This document shows, piece after piece, positions 7,891 through 12,958 of a DNA stretch of 12,958 nt. Below the pieces are notes generated by a model. The model had not been told where the DNA came from. It saw only the letters and a list, made by a program, of their open reading frames with translations, and searched no databases. Position 1 is the stretch's first letter, and every line of letters starts with the position of its first letter. The stretch is taken from the NCBI GenBank assembly GCA_963753165.1, contig CAVWBP010000032.1, forward strand, positions 1-12,958, in the 5' to 3' direction. Both the position numbers and the translations under genes were made by a program. This DNA comes from JAKLQR01 sp963753165. GTDB lineage: Bacteria; Nitrospirota; Thermodesulfovibrionia; Thermodesulfovibrionales; SM23-35.

Positions 7891-9828
7891 CTATTTTTTC
7901 TGAACACTGACAGCTGTTCCTATCCCGGATATGCCGGACTCCTGCCGGTCAGTACGTATGATAATCCGGTCAGGAGGAAGGGCATGTAAAATATCTTTTA
8001 CGGTATTGGTTGCTTCTCCTCCCGGATCATCAATAAGTAATATATCTTTGTGTAAATCCTGTTTCTCTCTGATCAACTGAATTGCCTGCTCTGCGGATAC
8101 GATTCTCACGAGGGTATACCCCTCTTTGTGGAGCTCTTCAGACAACGTAAGGGAGGAACCATACACTGCCAGGTGTGAGATAAGGGGATGTAATACGGGC
8201 TTGCGGAGAAGCGCAACGATTTTCTGGACAAACTTTTGTGTTTCATCAGAAGTCATCTCGTCAGGAGTTTTTACAATGGGGATTGTCTGAACGCCTGATG
8301 AAGCAGCAACCAAAAGGTCCGTGTACTGCTTTTTGTCCAACGTCGGCGGCATGTCTGAGAAAAACCACGGGGAAAGAACCGCTGAAATATCCTGTTGGAG
8401 AGAAGGGGCAATCGAACGGAAACTTTCAGCGAATGCAAATATCTTCGGTATCTGTTCGGCTTGGAAATCGAGAATCTGAACTTCTCCCTGCTGGCAGCTG
8501 ATGCCGATTCTCCCCTGTGTGATATATGACGAAAGGGGAATCTGACCTGCAAGAAGTCTGTCATTATACCAGACCCATGCCCGGTTTCTTTTTACTCTCA
8601 GGCGAAAAGTGACGGCATCTTTTCCAGTGTACTGTATGGAAGAACGTGACAGAGTCTGAGCTTTTGTCCCTGTTTGTTCCTGTAAATCGATGGTCTGGTT
8701 ATAAATGCTTAGCCGCTCAAAAGAATTATTGCCTTCGGAACGAACATACAGGGCAACAACTGATTTTTCCGGCATTACCATGGAAATCCGTATATCGGCA
8801 TCAGACCAGCCATCACTTCCGCGAAGCCACATGCTGGCCCCGGAAACGAGACTCACGCTGTTCCCCCGCTGGAGAAGATCACCCTGTATGATCCAGCGAC
8901 TCTTGTCTCCAATGCCGGAAACTGCGGTTCGGACAGGCATAGAGGAATTCAGGGCATTTACCAGTTGAGCAGCGTCCCAATTGCCTGGAATCCGTAACCG
9001 ATTGAGGGCATAGGGTCTGACGGCTGCCCCGTTGAACGGGTTGTTCGCTGTAGTGAAAGCAGCCTTGTGATGTGCTTCTACGGCTTTCTGGTTTATTTCT
9101 GCTGCAAGCGGATCTGCCTGTGCACTTGTGCCGGGATCTGCAAATGGATAAAGGTATAAGGAAACCGGCCTGTCGCTTACCGTAGAAAGTACCTGTGATG
9201 CCCTGACATAATCGTCAGTAATCCTTTGCCTGAAAGTTGTATCATCTTCGGATTTATTGTCTGTCCACTGGCGGGTTGTAAGAAAGTGCCCTTTTCCTCC
9301 CGAACTGTTGATCGGAATCTCTTTGACTGCGCTGTTGCCCATACTGCAAGGGTTCCAGTGGGTTTCTGAGAAGATTTTTTTCAGATCGTCTTTCTGAAGG
9401 TAAAAACTGTCCCATGCCGGGATATTGGCTGTTGGAACGCACATGGTAGCTGTGAAGCCGAATTTCCGGAGAAGAGGTGTTGCATAGAGAAAACTGTCTT
9501 TTCTGTCTCCTTCGATGATGAGGACCAACGCTTTTTCCGGAAGAGGATATCCGCCTTTAAGAAAACCGACGACATCCTCAGGCTTGATGGTTTGATATCC
9601 GGCCTGTTTCAGTGCGCTCAGGTGATCTTCGAATTGCTGCTTGGATACATGTACATCATCTCCCTTTTTGGTGATACCCGCATAGGATATTGCAGAAAAA
9701 CCGTTCCACGAAGACCATGCTTCAGGAGTATAGTCGAGCTTTGGGACAGGTTTGACTGCAGAATAGATGACAAAAGCTACAATGCCTGCTATAACAAACA
9801 GTTGCAGAACAAAAAAACTTTTTTTCAT
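7891..9828 (-). CDS. Membrane-anchored periplasmic PgaB-like protein with degenerate NodB domain and lectin-like domain
   Basis: 645 residues. The ATG at 9828 is preferred because it overlaps the synthase stop as ATGA, has AGGGA just upstream, and begins with an uncleaved-looking membrane anchor (KKSFFVLQLFVIAGIVAFVIYSA, 2-24). Longer in-frame starts would lie inside the synthase gene. Residues about 42-285 follow the PgaB/NodB pattern (SAISYAGI, VSKQQFEDHL, GYQTIKPEDVVGFL, PLPEKALVLII, PLLRKFGFTAT, LYLYPF), but the catalytic DD is Glu106-Gly107 and the H-x-x-x-H pair is absent. Residues about 310-460 look like a concanavalin/LamG-type beta-sandwich (ADIRISMVMP, VVALYVRSEGN, VTFRLRVKRNRAWVWYND, GRIGISC). 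Residues about 465-645 are alpha/beta and unrecognised; in PgaB this place holds a glycan-binding and hydrolase domain. The likely role is escorting the chain from synthase to exporter. Deacetylase activity is unlikely. Confidence 0.75.
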   Translation of the reverse strand: MKKSFFVLQLFVIAGIVAFVIYSAVKPVPKLDYTPEAWSSWNGFSAISYAGITKKGDDVHVSKQQFEDHLSALKQAGYQTIKPEDVVGFLKGGYPLPEKALVLIIEGDRKDSFLYATPLLRKFGFTATMCVPTANIPAWDSFYLQKDDLKKIFSETHWNPCSMGNSAVKEIPINSSGGKGHFLTTRQWTDNKSEDDTTFRQRITDDYVRASQVLSTVSDRPVSLYLYPFADPGTSAQADPLAAEINQKAVEAHHKAAFTTANNPFNGAAVRPYALNRLRIPGNWDAAQLVNALNSSMPVRTAVSGIGDKSRWIIQGDLLQRGNSVSLVSGASMWLRGSDGWSDADIRISMVMPEKSVVALYVRSEGNNSFERLSIYNQTIDLQEQTGTKAQTLSRSSIQYTGKDAVTFRLRVKRNRAWVWYNDRLLAGQIPLSSYITQGRIGISCQQGEVQILDFQAEQIPKIFAFAESFRSIAPSLQQDISAVLSPWFFSDMPPTLDKKQYTDLLVAASSGVQTIPIVKTPDEMTSDETQKFVQKIVALLRKPVLHPLISHLAVYGSSLTLSEELHKEGYTLVRIVSAEQAIQLIREKQDLHKDILLIDDPGGEATNTVKDILHALPPDRIIIRTDRQESGISGIGTAVSVQKK

Positions 9829-11477
9829 AATCCCTGACCACGGGTACCCCACGTAGTTCTCCAGAAGGTGAGTATAGCCCATGGCAGTTGCCATACCAGG
9901 ATGAACATATAGAAGAAGCAGAAAGGAGTACCATATATCCATAAACGGGATTTTTTGGCAAGAAGATAGACAGAACTCATGAGGGTGCTCATGAGAAAAA
10001 TGCCGAGAATATAGGTGAGCGGGGAACCGTTGCGGAAAAACGGTACGAGAACCATGGCCCGGAATACGATAGCAGGTCCAAGAACAGGAAGAATGAACCC
10101 AAGATAAAATGAGAGTGACATGAGCGGCTGTTTCCGCCACATGAAAAGGCATGCTCTCAAACTCTCCCTGAACCATGAACGTTTCCAGCGCATCTGCTGA
10201 CGGAAGAATTTTCGATATTTATCAGGTACGATTGTCCGGGTGACAGCACGGGAATCGTAGATTACTTTAGCTTTTTTATTTTTTTCCAGGAGGAAATTGG
10301 TGAGACTCCTGTCATCTCCAAAGGTTGCAGGTCTGCCGAGGAATGTTTGCTTGACCCAAACGTCTGCAACTTCCATCAGGTGAGTCCGGCGATATGCTGC
10401 GAGGGGACCGGAGAGGCAGGTAACTGTATCAAATATGCTCTCTGCAGCTTTCAAAACCCGGAAGCCGATATAGTAACGGACCGCCTGCATTTTGGTGAGG
10501 AAATTGGTCCATGCATTCGCAACCTCGCAATGGCCGGTTATCGCAATCACCTTCGGATCAGCGAAACCGTCAACTATATTCCGAATTGCGTCCGGAGCCA
10601 GGAGGCTGTCCGAGTCCACAAAAACGACGATGTCACTGGTAGCCAGTTGTGCTCCGGCTGCCAGCGCATGCCGTTTCCCGCGATTTTCAGCGAAATCAAT
10701 GATTACCAGTTCAGGATATTTCTCTCTTACTTTTTGGATAACCTTCAGCGTTCCATCGCTGCTCCCATCGTTGACAGCGATAATATGGAGTTTCTCCGCA
10801 GGATATGCTGCCTCAAGAGCATGTACCAGTGTCTGCCCAATCGATTCTTCTTCATTGAAGGCAGGGATAATTAGAGTCACTGCGGGCAGGGAATCCTGTT
10901 TTTTAGGTGAGCGGTAAAAAGCAGCAAATACAAATCTGCTCAAAAGGTAAAACCCGACAGTGAGGCTGTAAAGGAAGACGGGCACATCGAACCAGAAAAA
11001 GTAAATATTCTGAAACTTTATAAGCAGAACAATCGTTACAGTCAGAAACATAACAGACAGTGCACCCCAGCCCATGTATTTCCATGTAGATTCGGCAAGA
11101 CGGCTGCTCATTTTTTGCTGGAATGCGATGCTGGCCTGCTGTTTTTTCTGATCCTGCCGCACAATCTGGCCTTCCAGACGGAACTTTCCATGGACAAATT
11201 CCTCCGGCATGGTGCTTCCGGGAATAGAAAAATCGACTCTGATCCGCGTTTCCGTTTGAGGAATGTCAATATTCTCTAATAAGAGACCGCCATCGGAGAT
11301 ATCGCGGGCTATTGCATGATAAACCTGTGCATCGGTGCCCTCACCAACATAGATATTTACGGGGAAATTACTGGCAAACCGTGAAGAAGACCTGCGATCA
11401 CTGTAATCCGGCCTTGCCCGTGAACGGAGGCGGCGCTCTTCTTTATCCTGGGGAAAGTTCGATAGCTGATTATTCAT
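9825..11477 (-). CDS. PilZ-GT2 processive polysaccharide synthase (hyaluronan synthase/NodC-like)
   Basis: 550 residues from the ATG at 11477 (purine-rich ribosome site GAGGAAAAAGGAAAA directly upstream; an ATG 23 codons earlier lacks this). Residues about 26-125 form a PilZ domain with both c-di-GMP motifs: R29-SSS-R33 (RxxxR) and D59-ISDGG (DxSxxG). Two membrane helices follow (about 137-160 and 163-187). The cytosolic GT-A domain has PAFNEE (205-210), NDGS with D237, DSD at 288-290, CLSGPLAAYR (354-363), GDDRSLTN (387-394, catalytic base region) and QQMRW (427-431, the QxxRW of processive beta-glycosyltransferases). About three more helices close the protein (455-540). GDDR.LTN, QTFLG and WFRE match what I remember of hyaluronan synthases and NodC better than the EDxD of cellulose or PNAG synthases. 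Substrates are probably UDP-GlcNAc, perhaps with a UDP-uronate. It is the first operon gene and overlaps the next by ATGA. Family certain; polymer not. Confidence 0.9.
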   Translation of the reverse strand: MNNQLSNFPQDKEERRLRSRARPDYSDRRSSSRFASNFPVNIYVGEGTDAQVYHAIARDISDGGLLLENIDIPQTETRIRVDFSIPGSTMPEEFVHGKFRLEGQIVRQDQKKQQASIAFQQKMSSRLAESTWKYMGWGALSVMFLTVTIVLLIKFQNIYFFWFDVPVFLYSLTVGFYLLSRFVFAAFYRSPKKQDSLPAVTLIIPAFNEEESIGQTLVHALEAAYPAEKLHIIAVNDGSSDGTLKVIQKVREKYPELVIIDFAENRGKRHALAAGAQLATSDIVVFVDSDSLLAPDAIRNIVDGFADPKVIAITGHCEVANAWTNFLTKMQAVRYYIGFRVLKAAESIFDTVTCLSGPLAAYRRTHLMEVADVWVKQTFLGRPATFGDDRSLTNFLLEKNKKAKVIYDSRAVTRTIVPDKYRKFFRQQMRWKRSWFRESLRACLFMWRKQPLMSLSFYLGFILPVLGPAIVFRAMVLVPFFRNGSPLTYILGIFLMSTLMSSVYLLAKKSRLWIYGTPFCFFYMFILVWQLPWAILTFWRTTWGTRGQGL

Positions 11478-11520
11478 TTTTCCTTTTTCCTCATATTTAT
11501 CGTATATAAACACAATGTCA

Positions 11521-11540
11521 ACCCCACTTGGATGGGGGGT
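11521..11540 (-). other. GC-rich hairpin in the synthase mRNA leader
   Basis: An inverted repeat (CCCCA/TGGGG around a 6-base loop, or ACCCC/GGGGT as outer arms) stands out in otherwise AT-rich leader DNA about 45 nt upstream of the synthase ATG. No U-run follows on the minus strand, so it is not an intrinsic terminator. It might stabilise the leader or be a protein site. Confidence 0.35.
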
Positions 11541-11573
11541 ATACAATAAACAATATATATAATAATTGTGTCC

Positions 11574-11602
11574 ATTATAGTAATTATTGATAGATTTATC
11601 AA
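11574..11602 (-). promoter_or_regulatory. Sigma70 promoter of the polysaccharide operon
   Basis: On the minus strand TTGATA (-35, 11597-11602) and a perfect TATAAT (-10, 11574-11579) are separated by exactly 17 bp. Transcription would begin near 11567 and give a leader of about 90 nt before the synthase ATG at 11477. This is the best promoter match in the window. It is upstream of all three minus-strand genes, which have no large gaps between them. Confidence 0.65.
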
Positions 11603-11604
11603 TA
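11585..11604. promoter_or_regulatory. Palindromic operator candidate over the -35
   Basis: TATTGATA-N4-TATCAATA, a perfect 8 bp inverted repeat. The right arm contains the complement of the -35 hexamer of the operon promoter, and the left arm falls within the -35/-10 spacer. A dimeric regulator bound here would compete with RNA polymerase, so repression is the simplest reading. The spacing between TTGA and TCAA is 8, not the 6 of FNR/CRP-type sites. The cognate regulator is not in the window. Confidence 0.5.
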
Positions 11605-11864
11605 GGATGGTCCTCTCTTCCTCTCTGTCAAGGCAAAACGAAACTGTCCGGTTTTCGCGCTGCAACCTCAATCAGCTTTTAATTCCAATTTTGTTGTTTG
11701 TCAAATAAGGGATAATTCCATTTCCTCCAGGGGAGATCAGTAGTAGAGGGTGTCTTTTTCTCTGCCGAAGTATACGGGTTAGTTTTTGCGTCTTTTCCGT
11801 ACGGGCAGTTCTTTCCTTAAATTTTAGGCCCACATCGTACATATTTCGTAAACATTATGGATAT

Positions 11865-11882
11865 ATGTGACTCAAATCACAT
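11865..11882 (+). promoter_or_regulatory. CRP-type box upstream of the chitinase
   Basis: ATGTGA-N6-TCACAT is a perfect match to the symmetric core of CRP/Vfr/Clp-family sites (TGTGA-N6-TCACA) with one extra matching pair. Its centre (about 11873.5) is close to 41 bp upstream of the start point predicted from TATACA at 11902-11907, which is the class II activator position. This suggests the chitinase is activated by a CRP-family protein. Confidence 0.6.
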
Positions 11883-11901
11883 CGTTCTCACCGCTATTTT
11901 T

Positions 11902-11907
11902 TATACA
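11902..11907 (+). promoter_or_regulatory. Putative -10 of the chitinase promoter
   Basis: TATACA lies 20 bp downstream of the CRP-type box and would place the start of transcription near 11914, about 57 nt before the ATG. There is no good -35, as expected for an activator-dependent promoter. The match to TATAAT is only four of six. Confidence 0.35.
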
Positions 11908-11970
11908 GTTAAAACAAGGATAAAAATTTTTCAGAGACAATTCAAAAAAAGCCTTGAGGGAGTTTAATTG

Positions 11971-12958
11971 ATGAAAAAAGATAAGATGAGTGGAAATATA
12001 AAATTTGTACGGTGGTGCTCGTTTTTGATAATGCTGCTTATTATCCAATTTGCCTATAGCAAACCTGCGCTCGCTCAACCCGATATCTGGGTCAGTGCCT
12101 ACTATGCAGGCTGGATGCAGGGATGCAGCCAGACCGATACCGGAGGCTACTTAAATCCAGAGGATATTGACTTCAGTGCGGTTACTCATATCATCCATTT
12201 TGCAATTAAACCAAATGCTGACGGTACTATTGATTATGTTGAAGATTGTATTTTTTCTCAAAACTCTGAGGCATTGGTTGATGTTGCTCATGCGGCAGGG
12301 AAGAAAGTATTGATTTCACTCGGAGGGTGGTTATCAGAATCTGCATTCCTGGGTGCAACGAATGATACCAACAGGACAAAATTTATCAATAACCTCGTCA
12401 ATTTTATGACAAACAGAGGTTACGATGGTATTGATATTGACTGGGAGCCACTATCTTCGTCCTCGGTTTCACAATACGCAACATTCATTACAGAATTGAA
12501 GGGAGCGCTTACCAGTAAAAACCCACCTCTTGTGTTGACAGCTGCCGTGAGATCTCAACCTCTTCTTTTCGCTCAATTGCAGGATGAATTCGATCAAATA
12601 AATATTATGACGTACAACTTATCAGGTCCTTGGTCTGGTTGGATAACATGGCATAATGCTGCTATTTACGATGCCGGGTACATTTTTCCCACTACAGGGA
12701 AACCTGTTCCCTCTGCGAATGGATTAGTTGACCAGTATATTAATGCCGGGGTAGATGCCAGTAAACTTGGGATAGGCATTGCATTTTTCGGTCATGTATG
12801 GAGTGGAGGGACAGGTACTCCAACAGGGGGAGTCACAGCACCAGGGCAGAGTTGGGTCGTAGCCCCCGATGTTCAGAGTTACGTTCCTTATCATGAGATC
12901 ATGGATACTTATTATCAACCTCAGTATTACCGCTGGGACAGCGCTGCTCAGGCATCCT
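11971..12958 (+). CDS. Secreted GH18 chitinase-like enzyme (partial, runs off the right edge)
   Basis: The frame opens at an ATG preceded by GAGGGAG (11956-11962, 8-base spacing) and stays open for 329 codons to the window end, so the C-terminus is missing. A signal peptide with hydrophobic core at about 18-28 ends ALA before Gln36. The GH18 barrel begins at VSAYYAGW (41-48). ISLGGW (115-120) is the SxGG motif, and YDGIDIDWEP (151-160) gives a complete DxxDxDxE with D152, D155, D157 and the proton donor E159. MTYN (213-216) replaces the usual MTYD, and IGIAFFGH (268-275) is the next conserved strand. The family hydrolyses beta-1,4 GlcNAc linkages, usually chitin, by substrate-assisted catalysis. 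It is divergent from the synthase operon across a shared control region that contains a CRP-type box. It may degrade environmental chitin or trim the locus polymer. Carbohydrate-binding modules could follow beyond the edge. Confidence 0.9.
   Translation, partial: MKKDKMSGNIKFVRWCSFLIMLLIIQFAYSKPALAQPDIWVSAYYAGWMQGCSQTDTGGYLNPEDIDFSAVTHIIHFAIKPNADGTIDYVEDCIFSQNSEALVDVAHAAGKKVLISLGGWLSESAFLGATNDTNRTKFINNLVNFMTNRGYDGIDIDWEPLSSSSVSQYATFITELKGALTSKNPPLVLTAAVRSQPLLFAQLQDEFDQINIMTYNLSGPWSGWITWHNAAIYDAGYIFPTTGKPVPSANGLVDQYINAGVDASKLGIGIAFFGHVWSGGTGTPTGGVTAPGQSWVVAPDVQSYVPYHEIMDTYYQPQYYRWDSAAQAS

Larger units (their letters stand above)
11478..11970. other. AT-rich divergent intergenic control region
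   Basis: 493 bp between the synthase (minus) and the chitinase (plus). I find no credible gene in it: an open frame of 65 codons just upstream of the synthase needs a TTG start, lacks a ribosome site and spans the promoter. The left third holds the operon promoter, a palindrome and a GC-rich hairpin. The right quarter holds a CRP-type box, a -10 and a strong ribosome site for the chitinase. The middle (about 11640-11840) contains scattered TTGACA-like hexamers on the minus strand (11626-11631, 11699-11704) without good -10 partners, and an 8 bp CCGTACGG palindrome (11797-11804). I recognise no riboswitch. Confidence 0.7.

Noticed and set aside
9829..10176. N-terminal 116-codon extension of the PgaB-like frame
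   Set aside because: It overlaps the synthase C-terminus in another frame and reads as Cys/His-rich noise; the ATGA start at 9828 has a ribosome site and a membrane anchor.
11585..11604. FNR box
   Set aside because: FNR sites are TTGAT-N4-ATCAA; here the half-sites are 2 bp further apart, so the helical phasing is wrong.
11474..11671. 65-codon open frame on the minus strand ending in an ATGA overlap with the synthase start
   Set aside because: It would start at TTG without a ribosome site, its product is low-complexity and Ile-rich, and the operon promoter lies inside it.
11750..11830. GEMM c-di-GMP riboswitch (minus strand has GACGCAAAA)
   Set aside because: Only this short piece resembles the motif; the other conserved blocks and stems are missing.
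11872..12078. 68-codon open frame on the minus strand
   Set aside because: It lies over the chitinase start and ribosome site, has no coding character, and is antisense to a clear signal peptide.
1..12958. CRISPR array, tRNA/rRNA, insertion sequence or phage genes
   Set aside because: I saw no regularly spaced repeats, cloverleaf-like segments, transposase motifs or terminal inverted repeats anywhere in the window.

Overview
The window carries a synthase-dependent exopolysaccharide locus from a diderm (Gram-negative) bacterium. The evidence is an outer-membrane beta-barrel exporter ending in Phe, Sec and lipoprotein signals, an inner-membrane processive glycosyltransferase with a c-di-GMP-type PilZ domain, and a CRP-type DNA site. 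Base composition looks mid-range, with an AT-rich control region. No marker gene fixes the phylum; Desulfobacterota or Nitrospirota would fit but is only a guess.

Layout, left to right. A secreted GH18-type glycosidase (+, 6-1028) converges on a parallel beta-helix lipoprotein of the pectate-lyase superfamily (-, 1086-2765). The lipoprotein is divergent, across about 98 bp, from a NodB-type polysaccharide deacetylase with intact metal and catalytic motifs (+, 2864-3961). The deacetylase converges, 10 bp apart, on the end of a three-gene minus-strand operon that runs from 11477 down to 3972. Its order is a PilZ-GT2 synthase, a membrane-anchored periplasmic PgaB-like protein (ATGA overlap), and a PgaA-like TPR/beta-barrel exporter (16 bp gap). 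A 493 bp AT-rich region (11478-11970) holds a near-consensus sigma70 promoter for the operon with a palindrome over its -35, and a perfect TGTGA-N6-TCACA box in front of a divergent secreted GH18 chitinase that runs off the right edge.

How the genes could work together (inference). The synthase polymerises and translocates a GlcNAc-containing chain when c-di-GMP binds its PilZ domain. The periplasmic protein and the TPR exporter carry the chain out. The separate deacetylase, the GH18 enzymes and the beta-helix protein deacetylate, trim or cleave it. The synthase carries motifs of the hyaluronan synthase/NodC branch of GT2, so a chitin-like or GlcNAc-uronate polymer is as likely as PNAG.

The most unusual point is that both the PgaB-like protein and the PgaA-like exporter contain a NodB deacetylase fold whose metal and catalytic residues have been replaced. 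The only intact deacetylase is a separate protein. The system looks like a Pga-type secretion machine that kept the deacetylase fold as a structural or glycan-binding module and moved catalysis elsewhere.
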